From JACNKJ01 sp964440095 (lineage in GTDB: Bacteria; Krumholzibacteriota; Krumholzibacteriia; JACNKJ01), in assembly GCA_964440095.1 (NCBI GenBank), contig CAYTPZ010000001.1, positions 62,001 through 126,000 of the forward strand: 64,000 nucleotides of DNA, read 5' to 3'. Positions 18,861-28,203 of this stretch are shown piece after piece. The position numbers and the translations under genes are program-made. The notes below the pieces were generated by a model. The model had not been told where the DNA came from. It did no database searches and saw only the letters and a list, made by a program, of their open reading frames with translations. The stretch's first letter is position 1; the number at the start of each line of letters is the position of its first letter.

Positions 18861-19741
18861 GTGTCACATGGAGCGTGGCCTTGGACGGTTGGTTGGATCA
18901 ACTTCTCGTTGAGAAAAACCTCAGTGCCAATACCCTCGATGCCTATCGACGCGACATGGCTCGACTGGAAGACTCCGGCAAAGAACCTTTGGAAATTGTA
19001 ACCGAATCACTTCGACAAGTTCTTGCAACCAGTGAGATGGATGGGCTTTCAGCCCGCAGCCGTGCGCGGATGATCAGCAGTTGGCGAGGCTTCTTTAGAT
19101 ACCTGGTGGTGGAAGGACTGCGCAAAACTTCTCCCGCCGAAAATCTGGAGAGCCCGCGCCTGCCTCGAAAACTGCCGGACATTTTAAGCCACGAACAGGC
19201 CGAAGCCCTCATCGCTGCGGCCTCTTCCGAAGGAAAACTCTCGGCACGCAATCGCGCCTTGGTGGAAGTGGCTTATGCGGCAGGTCTTCGTGCCAGTGAA
19301 CTGGTGGCCCTTCCCTTGGCAGAACTCTTTCTCGAAGACGGCCTCATTCGTGTTCTGGGTAAGGGGCGCAAAGAGCGATGGGTTCCCTTGGGAGAACCTG
19401 CTCAGATTGCTCTGAGTCATTACATGGAAACTGAACGCCAGACTTTGGCTCGACCCGACTCGCCTGCCATGGTTTTTCTCAATGTCCGGGGAGGAGCGCT
19501 TAGCCGTGTAGGCTGGTGGAAGGTTTTACAAAAGCTGGCCCTGGAAGCAGGATTGCCGGGCATCAAACCTCACAGCCTACGCCATTCCTTCGCCACCCAT
19601 CTGCTCGAAGGAGGGGCGGATCTCAGGTCTGTCCAGGAGATGCTGGGCCATGCTTCCATCGCGACGACTCAGATTTACACTCAGGTGGACCGCTTGTACC
19701 TGCGAGAGGTGCATCGAAGCTTTCACCCGCGCGGCCAGTAA
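18857..19741 (+). CDS. xerD: Tyrosine recombinase XerD
   Basis: Partner of XerC in dif recombination. The 294-residue protein has the N-terminal core-binding domain (LSANTLDAYRRDM) and catalytic residues R145 (AGLRASEL), H239 and R242 (HSLRHSFATHLL) and Y274 (QIYTQV). The ending HRSFHPRG is family-typical. It is called XerD rather than a second XerC because the other copy has stronger XerC neighbours (topA-trmFO) and this one aligns better with the XerD-type ending; the distinction is fairly but not fully certain. It is coupled to uvrC by ATGA. Confidence 0.9.
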   Translation: MSVTWSVALDGWLDQLLVEKNLSANTLDAYRRDMARLEDSGKEPLEIVTESLRQVLATSEMDGLSARSRARMISSWRGFFRYLVVEGLRKTSPAENLESPRLPRKLPDILSHEQAEALIAAASSEGKLSARNRALVEVAYAAGLRASELVALPLAELFLEDGLIRVLGKGRKERWVPLGEPAQIALSHYMETERQTLARPDSPAMVFLNVRGGALSRVGWWKVLQKLALEAGLPGIKPHSLRHSFATHLLEGGADLRSVQEMLGHASIATTQIYTQVDRLYLREVHRSFHPRGQ

Positions 19742-19752
19742 GTTCATAAGTC

Positions 19753-19781
19753 GTGCAAACACAATGATTAAATGCTATGGT
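19753..19781 (+). promoter_or_regulatory. Putative extended -10 promoter of scpA operon
   Basis: TGC-TATGGT with the hexamer at 19776-19781, and a weak -35 (GTGCAA, 19753-19758). It lies in the 124-base gap before scpA. It relies on the extended -10 and is tentative. Confidence 0.35.
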
Positions 19782-19865
19782 TCAAGTCGTTTCTGAGCTG
19801 AAGAAATGATTGACGCGCTGCGCCTTTTAGTCTATTTCCTTGGCTATCAAGCAGTTGGGAGTGGA

Positions 19866-20609
19866 ATGACTTACACGGTCCGTCTGGAGCTCTTCGAAGG
19901 GCCCTTGGATCTCCTTCTCTACCTCATCCGCAAGGATGAGATCGAGATCACCGATATTCCTATCGCTCGTGTCACCGAGCAGTATCTGGGGCACCTGGAA
20001 ACTCTCCAGGCTCTGGAGCTGGACGGAGCGGGGGAGTATCTGCTCATGGCCGCCACTCTCATTCGGATTAAAAGCCGTATGCTGCTGCCTCGACATTCCG
20101 AGGATGAAGAAGACCCCCGTGGCGATCTGGTGACCCAACTTCTCGAGTACAAAAAGTACAAGGAAGCGGCCAGTCGTTTTCGCGACTTGGCTGAAGAGCG
20201 CAGCAAGATGTACGACTTCAAGCCGGACGTTCCCATGGACGATCTTCGTAGTCGGGAAGATGTCTTCACGCTGAGCTTTGTCGACCTGCTCGGCGCACTG
20301 CGCGATGTCATGACAAAGGTGGCCGATCGGGAGGCCAGGCATCATGTCTTTTTGGAAGAGGTGACCATTGAAGAGAAGGTGGATTTGATCCGCCTCTGGA
20401 TTCAGACCGGTGAACGTTTGCGGTTCAGCGACCTCTTCGAAGAAGTCGAAACCCGGCAGCACGCCATCGTGACTTTCATGGCGATTCTTGAAATGATGAA
20501 ACTGGGCGAGCTGCGCGTCTTCCAGCATGGGCATTTTGCGGAGATCTGGTTGGAGAGAAAAACCGAGTCCATCGTCGAGGAGTCTTTGACGGCGGGCGCG
20601 GGTGCATGA
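19866..20609 (+). CDS. scpA: Segregation and condensation protein A (kleisin)
   Basis: ScpA bridges SMC heads with ScpB in the bacterial condensin. The 247-residue protein begins YTVRLELFEGPLDLLLYLIRKDEIEITDI, the hallmark N-terminus, and has LLMAATLIRIKSRMLLP (about 61-77). The C-terminal winged helix includes VTFMAILEMMKLGELRV. ATG 19866 with GGGAG upstream is chosen over an earlier in-frame ATG (19806), because the family begins right at this point. No smc gene is in the window. scpB follows 19 bases later. Confidence 0.95.
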   Translation: MTYTVRLELFEGPLDLLLYLIRKDEIEITDIPIARVTEQYLGHLETLQALELDGAGEYLLMAATLIRIKSRMLLPRHSEDEEDPRGDLVTQLLEYKKYKEAASRFRDLAEERSKMYDFKPDVPMDDLRSREDVFTLSFVDLLGALRDVMTKVADREARHHVFLEEVTIEEKVDLIRLWIQTGERLRFSDLFEEVETRQHAIVTFMAILEMMKLGELRVFQHGHFAEIWLERKTESIVEESLTAGAGA

Positions 20610-20628
20610 TTGAAAGGGTGAGAGGAAA

Positions 20629-21477
20629 ATGAGCAAGGACATCAAACGGACCGTTGAGGCCCTCCTATTCGCTTCTCCGGAGCCCCTTCCCCTGGGGCGC
20701 ATCCAGTCGGTGATATCCGGAACGGACAAGCGCGGGCTTCGCGCAATCCTATCAGAATTGCAGGCCGATTATGAAGAAGCCGGCCACGCATTCCAGTTAC
20801 GTGAAGTGGGAGGCGGATGGCGCATCGTCACCCGTGCCGAGCATTCCCGCAAAATTGAAGACCTGCTAAAAAGCCAGCGGAGGGTGCGACTTTCACGTGC
20901 CGCCTTGGAATCCTTGGCCGTGGTGGCCTATCGTCAGCCCTGCACGCGTTTCGATGTGGAACAGGTGCGTGGAGTGGGATCGGGTTCCGCCTTGTCCACC
21001 TTGCTGGAGAAAGAACTCGTGCGTATCATGGGACGCGCAGAAACCGTGGGCAAGCCATTGCTTTACGGCACAAGCGACGAGTTCCTTTCCCATGTCGGCC
21101 TCAATCGTTTGGAAGATCTCCCCGACATGCAGGAGATCGAAACCCTTTTGGCCACAGAAGATGAAGAGCGTGAGACTCAGAACTTGATCCCCGAGGAGCG
21201 CCGTCGTCGACTTATGGAAGGTGTGGATCGAATCGGGGAAATGATCAGCGTAGACGTGGTTGAACCTGAGACCAGCGCTGATGCGGAACCTTCTCAGGAA
21301 AAGGATGAAATCGCCGAAGCCTTGCAGAAGGGGCGCGATGAAGAACGTGCGGCCCTTCAGGGTGAGGAAGATGTCCTCGAAGGTTTGAAGCCGGAGGAGT
21401 TCGATCTGAAAGAAGCATTGCTACCTTCTCGCAGCGAAATGAACGAAGAGCCCGCTGAAATTACCGAGGAGCTTTGA
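20629..21477 (+). CDS. scpB: Segregation and condensation protein B
   Basis: ScpB is the second non-SMC condensin subunit. Two winged-helix domains occupy about 1-170: IKRTVEALLFASPEPLPL, then GGGWRIVTR, LSRAALESLAVVAYRQPCTRFDVEQVRGV and GRAETVGKPLLYGTSDEFL. The last 110 residues are an acidic, probably disordered tail, long for the family (usually 180-200 residues in all). GAGAGGAAA precedes the ATG. The stop overlaps the TTG start of the next gene (TTGA), so scpA, scpB and the pseudouridine synthase are coupled, a common order. Confidence 0.93.
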   Translation: MSKDIKRTVEALLFASPEPLPLGRIQSVISGTDKRGLRAILSELQADYEEAGHAFQLREVGGGWRIVTRAEHSRKIEDLLKSQRRVRLSRAALESLAVVAYRQPCTRFDVEQVRGVGSGSALSTLLEKELVRIMGRAETVGKPLLYGTSDEFLSHVGLNRLEDLPDMQEIETLLATEDEERETQNLIPEERRRRLMEGVDRIGEMISVDVVEPETSADAEPSQEKDEIAEALQKGRDEERAALQGEEDVLEGLKPEEFDLKEALLPSRSEMNEEPAEITEEL

Positions 21478-22196
21478 GCAAAATCAGACTCAACCGATTC
21501 CTGGCTCTATCGGGAGCCGGAAGCCGACGCGCCTGCGACGAGATCATCCGCTCCGGGCGCGTTTTCGTGGATGCTAAGCTCTGTGACCAGCCGGGTCTCA
21601 GTGTGGATCCGAAAATAAACGTCGTCAGTCTTGATGGAAAGAAGCTACGACCCGAAAAGAGCCGGGTCTACGTTTTGAACAAACCCAATGGAATTCTCAG
21701 TACCGTGAAAGATCCCCATGGTGGCGAAACTGTATTGGATTTGGCCAGATCTCAGGGAGTGAGCCAAAGGGTTTATCCGGTGGGGCGTCTCGACAAGAAG
21801 AGTCGCGGTTTGATTCTGCTGAGCAACGACGGCGATCTGTCCCTGCGCCTTCTGCATCCTCGATATGATGTGGAGAAGGTCTATCGGGTGCGGATCAACT
21901 TGCCCATTACCAAGTCGCAGATGTGGAAGTTTTCCGGAGGAGTGGCCCTTAGCGACGGAAAAACCCGCCCTTGTTCCATCCGCCCGCTCAAAGCTCGCGC
22001 CACCTACGAAGTTCGCCTTCGGGAAGGACGCAAACGTCAGATTCGGCGCATGTTCGAAGTGATGAATCGCCGTGTCATCGACCTCGAGCGCGTGGCCATC
22101 GGCCCGCTGAAGTTGGGCCGCCTGCCCGAAGGAAAACTTCGGGAATTGGAACGCTCTGAGCTGCGTGCCTTGAAAGAGGCCGTGGGTCTGAGCTAG
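21474..22196 (+). CDS. RsuA/RluB-family rRNA pseudouridine synthase
   Basis: A 240-residue rRNA-modifying enzyme that isomerises uridine to pseudouridine. An S4 RNA-binding domain (RLNRFLALSGAGSRRACDEIIRSGRV) is followed by the catalytic domain. The catalytic Asp lies in VGRLDKKSRGL (usual form GRLDxxTxGL) and the later REGRKRQIRRMF motif is present. The scpA-scpB-rluB gene order supports RluB (23S U2605) more than RsuA, but sequence alone does not separate them. It starts at TTG overlapping the scpB stop. The Thr-to-Ser change after GRLD is mild. Confidence 0.88.
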   Translation: MSKIRLNRFLALSGAGSRRACDEIIRSGRVFVDAKLCDQPGLSVDPKINVVSLDGKKLRPEKSRVYVLNKPNGILSTVKDPHGGETVLDLARSQGVSQRVYPVGRLDKKSRGLILLSNDGDLSLRLLHPRYDVEKVYRVRINLPITKSQMWKFSGGVALSDGKTRPCSIRPLKARATYEVRLREGRKRQIRRMFEVMNRRVIDLERVAIGPLKLGRLPEGKLRELERSELRALKEAVGLS

Positions 22197-22228
22197 TTTG
22201 TAATCCCCAGGCGGAAAGGACGGGCGCC

Positions 22229-23344
22229 ATGGATTTTGAGAAATTGGCTCGTAAGGATGTGCTCGATGTTCGTCGTTACATTCCAGGCAAACCCGTCGAG
22301 GAGCTTCAGCGGGAAAAGGGCCTCAGAGCAGTCATTAAGCTTGCCTCCAATGAAAATCCCCATGGTCCCGGCCCACGCGTGCTTGAAGTGCTCGATAAGG
22401 GCATTCGGGAACTGAATCGCTATCCCGACGACAGTGCCTACTACCTGCACAAGGCGCTTGCCAAGCATCTCGAAGTGAGCGAGAAGCGCATCTTCATCGC
22501 CAACGGTTCCGTGGAAGTACTCTATCTTCTCGCCGAACTGTTCGTGAAGGAAGATGAGGAACTTGTCTATGCATCGCCCTCATTCGTGGTTTACAAAATC
22601 GTAAGCCAGCTTTCCCTGGGACGGGGAGTGGAAGTTCCCCTGGACGGTGATTTCCGTCACGATTTGGACGCCATGGCAACCGCCGTCAACGAGAAGACCA
22701 AGATTGTCTTCGTCTGCAATCCCAACAATCCCACAGGCACCCACAACACCGAACAAGAGCTTCGCGCATTCATGGACAAGATCCCTGAAGACTGCCTGGT
22801 GGTGGTGGATGAAGCCTACTACGAATACGTGGAGGCGCCGGATTATCCACAGACCCTCGAGTGGATGGAGCGTTACCCCAACCTGATTATTCTGAGGACC
22901 TTCTCAAAGATCTACTCCCTGGCGGGATTGCGCATCGGATATTCCATCAGTCACCCCAATCTTGTGGATCTTCTGGAACGGGGGCGTCCCCCTTTCAATG
23001 TGAATTCCCTTTCTCAGGTCGCGGCCATTGCCGCCATCCGTGATCCCGACCGTCTACGCTGGATTCAGGAAGAGAACAGCATAGGCCGTCGCTATATATG
23101 CAAGAAGCTGGAAGCCATGGGCTGCAAGGTTCTGCCCAGTCAGACAAACTTCGTCATGGCCTTCTTGCCCCTGGATTCACAGAAGGCCTATGAAGAGCTA
23201 CTGGAACGAGGTGTTATCGTACGGCCCATGGGCAACTTCGGCGCGGAACTCAACGCCGTACGAATCAGCGTGGGACTTGAGGAAGAAAACCATCGTATGA
23301 TTCACGCCCTTGCCGACCTCCTGCAGCAAAAAGCCCGGAGCTGA
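22229..23344 (+). CDS. hisC: Histidinol-phosphate aminotransferase
   Basis: A PLP enzyme that converts imidazole acetol phosphate to histidinol phosphate, and in some bacteria also acts on phenylpyruvate. The 371-residue fold-type I protein has the opening VRRYIPGKPVEE and KLASNENPHGP, the NPNNPTGT loop (about 163-170) and the PLP lysine K227 in RTFSKIYSLAGLRIGY. It sits directly before aroA with no other his gene, so a role in aromatic amino acid transamination is possible as well. An AAAGGA site lies upstream. Confidence 0.9.
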   Translation: MDFEKLARKDVLDVRRYIPGKPVEELQREKGLRAVIKLASNENPHGPGPRVLEVLDKGIRELNRYPDDSAYYLHKALAKHLEVSEKRIFIANGSVEVLYLLAELFVKEDEELVYASPSFVVYKIVSQLSLGRGVEVPLDGDFRHDLDAMATAVNEKTKIVFVCNPNNPTGTHNTEQELRAFMDKIPEDCLVVVDEAYYEYVEAPDYPQTLEWMERYPNLIILRTFSKIYSLAGLRIGYSISHPNLVDLLERGRPPFNVNSLSQVAAIAAIRDPDRLRWIQEENSIGRRYICKKLEAMGCKVLPSQTNFVMAFLPLDSQKAYEELLERGVIVRPMGNFGAELNAVRISVGLEEENHRMIHALADLLQQKARS

Positions 23345-23348
23345 TCCA

Positions 23349-24662
23349 TTGGAATACCGAATCAAAACCGCACGCAAATTTCGGGGACGCTGGGAAGCCG
23401 GCGGCGACAAATCGCTCACACATCGAGCCTTCCTTTTCAATGCCCTGGCCGAAGGGGAAGCCGTCATCAGCAACGCCTCGGGTGGCGACGACTGCGCACG
23501 CACCCGAGTTATTGTTGAACAATTAGGCGCTGAAGTCTCAGCCGACGGTCGACATCAATGGCGCATTCGTGGTTGCGCGGGGAAATTCAATAAGATCGAA
23601 GATGTTCTCGACTGTGGCAATTCGGGAACCACCATGAGGTTGCTTGCCGGTTTACTGGCGAGCCAAGTGCATAACTACGAACTGGACGGCGATGAGTCTC
23701 TTCGCAATCGCCCCATGGAACGCATCAAACTGCCTTTGGAAATTCTTGACGCAAAAGTTGAATTGGCTGATGGGGGAAAACCACCTCTCAAAATTCAAGG
23801 CGGACGTCTGAAGGCAGGAGAATACAAGAGTCCTGTAGCCAGCGCTCAAGTGAAAAGCGCATTTCTTCTGGGTGCGGTAAGAGCTCATGGTGATTCTGCT
23901 TTCCGTGAGCCCGCCTTGAGTCGCGATCACAGCGAGCGAATCCTGGGATCCATGGGTATCGAGATGACCCAAGATCTGGATGGATGGCTTCGCATATCCG
24001 GTCCCCAGCTTCCCAAGGCCAAAAGTTTCATGGTGCCCGGAGACATTTCTTCATCCGCCTTTCTTCTCGCCGCAGGCCTGCTCATCGAGAGGTCCAATGT
24101 TGTGGTGAAAAACGTAGGAGTGAATCCGACGCGCACCGGATTGCTCAATGTCGTGGAGCGCATGGGAGGGAAGATTGCTGTCTATCACCCCAGAGAGGAA
24201 TTAGGCGAGCCGGTGGCGGATCTACTCGCCCAATACTCAACTCTCGAAGGCGTGGAACTTCTACCCGAAGACCTTCCCTCCATGATTGACGAAATACCCA
24301 TCCTTGCAGCCCTGGCCAGCCAGGCGGAATCCGCCAGCGAATTCCATGGCTTGGCCGAACTGCGTCATAAGGAGAGCGATCGGCTGGAGGGTTGTCGCCG
24401 TATGCTCGAAGCTTTTGGCGCCGAGTCCTCGGTGCTGGGCGACACCCTGCGCGTTGAAGGGCGAGCCAGTTTGCGCGGCTGCGAGTTCGACCCCAAGGGT
24501 GATCATCGTATGGCTATGGCCGCTGCAGTTCTTGCCCTTTGCGCAAAGGGTGAGAGTCGAATCGTGAATGCCGACTGTGTGGCTACGAGTTTCCCCGAAT
24601 TCCCGTCCATCATTCGCAGGATGAGTGTGAATGCCTTGGAGTCCGTCGAGGTGAGTGCATGA
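23349..24662 (+). CDS. aroA: 3-phosphoshikimate 1-carboxyvinyltransferase (EPSP synthase)
   Basis: AroA condenses shikimate-3-phosphate and PEP in the shikimate pathway. The 437-residue protein has the substrate loops GGDKSLTHRA, LDCGNSGTTMRLLAG, VPGDISSSAFLL, IDEIPILA, ESDRL and KGDHRMAMA in order. TTG 23349 is chosen because GGAG at 23337-23340 is eight bases upstream and the frame from ATG 23310 would lie mostly inside hisC. GGDKS has Asp-Lys where many have Gly-Asp-Lys, which is normal. It couples to the next gene by ATGA. Confidence 0.95.
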   Translation: MEYRIKTARKFRGRWEAGGDKSLTHRAFLFNALAEGEAVISNASGGDDCARTRVIVEQLGAEVSADGRHQWRIRGCAGKFNKIEDVLDCGNSGTTMRLLAGLLASQVHNYELDGDESLRNRPMERIKLPLEILDAKVELADGGKPPLKIQGGRLKAGEYKSPVASAQVKSAFLLGAVRAHGDSAFREPALSRDHSERILGSMGIEMTQDLDGWLRISGPQLPKAKSFMVPGDISSSAFLLAAGLLIERSNVVVKNVGVNPTRTGLLNVVERMGGKIAVYHPREELGEPVADLLAQYSTLEGVELLPEDLPSMIDEIPILAALASQAESASEFHGLAELRHKESDRLEGCRRMLEAFGAESSVLGDTLRVEGRASLRGCEFDPKGDHRMAMAAAVLALCAKGESRIVNADCVATSFPEFPSIIRRMSVNALESVEVSA

Positions 24663-26017
24663 TCGTCGCCATCGATGGACCCGCCGCCAGCGGAAAGAGC
24701 ACTACGGCCAAGGGCGTCGCCAAGGTTCTGGGTTTCGACTACCTGGATACGGGAGCCCTTTATCGGGCCATCACCCTTGCGGCTGTCGAGGAAGGCCTGG
24801 CTGCTAAGGGAGATTCTGCCATGGTTGCTTTTCTGGAAGACCTGCACATCCGCTATCGTTTCTATAAGGGCGAAGTGAAGGTGCTCATCGGAGACAGGGA
24901 CGTGACCGATGAAATCCGCTCGCCGGAAATCGCTTCACAGGTGAGCGCTTTCAGTGCGGTGGGGGTCGTGCGAGAACGCATGGTTGAACTGCAGAGGAAA
25001 TTCGCGAGGGGAAAAAATCTCGTGGCCGAGGGCCGCGATATGGGAAGCGTGGTATTCCCGGAAGCCGAGCTCAAGATCTTCCTGAAGTCCGATCCAATAA
25101 TCAGAGCAGAGCGACGGGCGGCCGAATTCGCAGCCCAGGGTAAAGATCAAGAGGCCGAAAAGGTGCTCAAGGATCTGAAGCGCCGCGACAGCCTGGATTC
25201 GGGGCGGGAGATATCCCCGCTCATTCAGACCGAAGATGCCCAGGTTCTGGACAACACACACATGAGCATTCCTGAGCAGATTGATGCCGTGGTGAAATTG
25301 GCCTCAGAGCGCATGCCCCGACCGGCGGTTAATCCCGACGAGATTCTCTTCAGGCCTGAGATGTTACCTGAAGATTATCGCCTAACCTCTAGTGTACGCC
25401 CCATATACCGCTTCGTCTGGCGCCTTGTCTGGCTATTAGGCAAGCTGCTATTCGGCATCCGAATGCACCACTGGGATCGCAGTCCCAAAGAGGGCGGCCT
25501 GCTCGTTGCCAGCAATCACGTGGCTTGGCTCGATCCGCCCATGGCCGGCTTGGCCGTAAAGCGTGAACTCACCTTCGTTGCCAAAAAGGAACTATTCCGA
25601 AACCGCCTTTTCGGTGGACTCATCACCTACTTCAATGCTGTACCCATCAAGCGAGGTAGTTTCGATCGTACCTGTTTCGACACCCTGGGTGAAAGGCTTC
25701 GAGGCGGGGGAACGGTATTCTTCTTCCCCGAGGGCACACGCAAGCCTCTCGGACGCCTGGGTAAGGCCAAATGGGGTCTGGGGCTCATGGCCGCCGAATC
25801 GCGCTGTCCGGTCCAGCCTGTCTTCATCAAGGGTACCAAGCATTGGAAACAGGCTCTGATTAGGCGCAAGCGGGTGGAGCTGTATCTTGGCCGCCCCCTT
25901 CACGTTCAACCCCTAATCGACAGGGGTTTGGAAGGCCGCGAACTCTATGAAGTTTTCGGTGAGGGAGTGATGGCCGAAATCGCCCGACTTCAGGAAGAAG
26001 CCGGCGGTCCTTTTTAA
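24659..26017 (+). CDS. Cytidylate kinase fused to 1-acylglycerol-3-phosphate acyltransferase
   Basis: A 452-residue two-domain protein. Residues 1 to about 215 are cytidylate kinase (Cmk), with P-loop GPAASGKS (7-14), DTGALYRA, AEGRDMGSVVFP and the RRDSLDSGR region. It phosphorylates CMP/dCMP. Residues about 240-452 are a PlsC-type acyltransferase, with the catalytic H287-x4-D292 motif (NHVAWLD), FPEGTR (356-361) and PVQPVFIKG. It makes phosphatidic acid at the inner membrane. In Clostridia cmk and plsC are often adjacent; here the stop between them is gone. Its position between aroA and rpsA is the normal cmk locus. Confidence 0.93.
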   Translation: MIVAIDGPAASGKSTTAKGVAKVLGFDYLDTGALYRAITLAAVEEGLAAKGDSAMVAFLEDLHIRYRFYKGEVKVLIGDRDVTDEIRSPEIASQVSAFSAVGVVRERMVELQRKFARGKNLVAEGRDMGSVVFPEAELKIFLKSDPIIRAERRAAEFAAQGKDQEAEKVLKDLKRRDSLDSGREISPLIQTEDAQVLDNTHMSIPEQIDAVVKLASERMPRPAVNPDEILFRPEMLPEDYRLTSSVRPIYRFVWRLVWLLGKLLFGIRMHHWDRSPKEGGLLVASNHVAWLDPPMAGLAVKRELTFVAKKELFRNRLFGGLITYFNAVPIKRGSFDRTCFDTLGERLRGGGTVFFFPEGTRKPLGRLGKAKWGLGLMAAESRCPVQPVFIKGTKHWKQALIRRKRVELYLGRPLHVQPLIDRGLEGRELYEVFGEGVMAEIARLQEEAGGPF

Positions 26018-26039
26018 GGCCCAAATCCCACGTAACCCC

Positions 26040-26068
26040 TTGCGAAATCAAACATTTTGAAGTAATGT
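26040..26068 (+). promoter_or_regulatory. Promoter of rpsA
   Basis: TTGCGA (26040-26045), 17 bases, TAATGT (26063-26068). It lies in the 115-base gap after cmk/plsC and gives a leader of roughly 57 bases. Confidence 0.5.
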
Positions 26069-26079
26069 CATTCAGTTTT

Positions 26080-26094
26080 CCGGCCACGTGCCGG
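26080..26094 (+). promoter_or_regulatory. Hairpin in rpsA leader
   Basis: A 5-bp stem (CCGGC / GCCGG) with a five-base loop, in the untranslated leader between the promoter and the AGGAGG site. S1 is autoregulated through its leader in E. coli; whether this hairpin does the same is unknown. Confidence 0.4.
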
Positions 26095-26132
26095 TATGGA
26101 TAACTATGTCTAATCAGGAGGACAATCCACTC

Positions 26133-28181
26133 ATGGATTTCGAAACGACACCCCCCGCGGAGACCGGGGAAAGCCAGGTCTCCGAAGATTCCCGCCGGGA
26201 AGGGGGTGAACCCGAAGCCACGCCTACTCAGACCGCCGCGGCAGGCGATATTAGTTCGAGTAAGGCGATGAAGCTCAATGAGCGACTCGGACTCGAAGTT
26301 GAAACTCTCGAAACTGGAGAAAGACCCGCCGAGCAGGATGAAAACTTCGAGCAGATGATGCTCCAGTACGAAGCCACCCTCAAGATCATCAAAGAGGGCG
26401 AAATCGTTAAAGGCACCATCATTCAAGTTCGCGACAGCGACGTTCAGGTGAACGTTGGCTTCAAGAGCGAAGGCTTCTTGTCTCTTTCGCAGTTCGGCGG
26501 TTCGGACAATGTGAAGGAAGGCGATGAGGTGGATGTTTTCCTCGAGAGCCTCGAGGACGAAAATGGCCTCGTGGTCCTGTCCAAGGAAAAAGCAGACTTC
26601 CTCAAGGTCTGGGATCAGATCAAGGAAACCTACGACGCCGGCGGCGTCATCGAAGGAACCATCGATCGCCGGATCAAGGGCGGTTTGGTTGTCAAGTTGG
26701 TCGGCGTCGACGCCTTCCTGCCCGGCAGCCAGGTGGCCTTGCGTCAGGTTCCCGATCTGGAAGCGCTTATCGGACAGAATTTCGAATTCAAGATTATCAA
26801 GCTCAACAAGCGGCGTCGCAACATTGTGATCAGCCGTCGTGTGGTACTTGAAGAAGAGCGCAACAAGCTTAAGGCCGCCCTCATCGAGGAACTCGAGAAG
26901 GGTCAGGTGCGCACAGGTACGGTGAAGAACATCACCGACTTCGGCGCCTTTGTGGATCTTGGCGGCATCGACGGACTGCTGCATCTCACCGACATGAGCT
27001 GGGGACGCGTAAGCCATCCCAGCGAATTGGTGAACATCGGCGAGGACATCGATGTGAAGGTCCTGGATATCGATCTGGACCGTGAGCGCATCAGCCTGGG
27101 TCTCAAGCAGCTGACTCCCTATCCCTGGGAGAACGTGGAAGAGAAGTACAAGCCCGAGACCAAGGTCGACGGTAAGGTTGTCTCGATCACCGACTACGGC
27201 GCCTTCGTGGAGCTGGAGAAGGGTGTCGAGGGACTCATCCACATCAGCGAGATGAGCTGGACTCGCCACGTGAAGCACCCAAGTAAGATCGTCACCATCG
27301 GCCAGGAAGTGGAAGCCGTGGTTCTCAGCGTCGATAAGGACAATGAGAAGATCAGCCTGGGTCTCAAGCAGACCGAGCCGGATCCCTGGGACAGCCTCGA
27401 TGAGAAGTATCCCATCGGTTCGATCGTGCACGGAAAGGTTCGCAACCTCACGAACTTCGGCGCCTTCGTGGAGCTGGAAGAGGGTATCGACGGACTGGTG
27501 CACATCAGCGACATGAGCTGGACCAAGCGCATCCGCCATCCCAAGGAAGTGCTGAACAAGGGCGATGAGACCGAGGTTGTGATCTTGGACATCAACAAGT
27601 CCATCCGCCGGATCAGCCTGGGCCTCAAGCAGCTCACGCCGGACCCCTGGATCAACCTCACCGCCAAGTACACCGAGGGCACATTCGTGGAGGCCAAGGT
27701 CTCCCGTCCTCTCGAGCGTGGCGTCGTGGTTGAAATGGAAGAGGGCGTCGAGGGCTTCATTCCGGTCAGCCATCTGGGCGACCGCAGCATCAAGAAGCCC
27801 GTTGAGCACTTTGCCGAAGGAGACATGCTTCCGGTCAAGGTCATCAATGTAGATCATGATGGTCGCCGCATCGTTTTGTCGGTGACCGATCGCCTCCGTG
27901 AAGAAGGGTCCGAGGCGCTTGCCGAGTACATGGATAAGTACGGCGAGACGCGTTTCCCCGGAGCCACGGAAGAACCCGAGTTCGATTCTGAGGTGGACGA
28001 AGCCAGCCCGGCCAAAGCAGACGCGGTTCCCGAGCCCGTCGCCGAAACCGTGGAAGCTACTGAAACCGAAGAAGCGGCTGCACCTGAAGCGGAGGAGGCT
28101 CCGGCCCCCGAAGCTGAAGAAGCACCTGCAGAGCCCGAAGCTTCCGAAGAGGAGGACAAGGAAAAACCCGAGCAGGCATAG
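26133..28181 (+). CDS. rpsA: 30S ribosomal protein S1
   Basis: S1 binds mRNA leaders and helps 30S initiation. The 682-residue protein has six S1 OB-fold repeats at about 89-160, 168-237, 257-326, 344-413, 428-498 and 515-587. The middle ones carry the typical DFGAFV...GLLHLTDMSW form. An Ala/Glu/Pro-rich acidic tail of about 90 residues follows, longer than in E. coli (557 residues). ATG 26133 is preferred over ATG 26106 because AGGAGG lies at 26116-26121, although the 11-base spacing is long. It has its own promoter and terminator. Confidence 0.95.
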   Translation: MDFETTPPAETGESQVSEDSRREGGEPEATPTQTAAAGDISSSKAMKLNERLGLEVETLETGERPAEQDENFEQMMLQYEATLKIIKEGEIVKGTIIQVRDSDVQVNVGFKSEGFLSLSQFGGSDNVKEGDEVDVFLESLEDENGLVVLSKEKADFLKVWDQIKETYDAGGVIEGTIDRRIKGGLVVKLVGVDAFLPGSQVALRQVPDLEALIGQNFEFKIIKLNKRRRNIVISRRVVLEEERNKLKAALIEELEKGQVRTGTVKNITDFGAFVDLGGIDGLLHLTDMSWGRVSHPSELVNIGEDIDVKVLDIDLDRERISLGLKQLTPYPWENVEEKYKPETKVDGKVVSITDYGAFVELEKGVEGLIHISEMSWTRHVKHPSKIVTIGQEVEAVVLSVDKDNEKISLGLKQTEPDPWDSLDEKYPIGSIVHGKVRNLTNFGAFVELEEGIDGLVHISDMSWTKRIRHPKEVLNKGDETEVVILDINKSIRRISLGLKQLTPDPWINLTAKYTEGTFVEAKVSRPLERGVVVEMEEGVEGFIPVSHLGDRSIKKPVEHFAEGDMLPVKVINVDHDGRRIVLSVTDRLREEGSEALAEYMDKYGETRFPGATEEPEFDSEVDEASPAKADAVPEPVAETVEATETEEAAAPEAEEAPAPEAEEAPAEPEASEEEDKEKPEQA

Positions 28182-28203
28182 TGCCTCGTAAGGTTGATTC
28201 TGT

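Noticed and set aside
13127..19741. Two tyrosine recombinases as signs of an integrated element
   Set aside because: Both have Xer-type length and endings and sit in standard housekeeping neighbourhoods; no attachment-site repeats or phage genes are near. They are XerC and XerD.
25860..27857. Very long open frame on the minus strand opposite cmk/plsC and rpsA
   Set aside because: It mirrors the codon pattern of the repeated S1 domains; its translation shows repeats that are only the antisense of rpsA. It has no family motif and lies fully under a certain gene.
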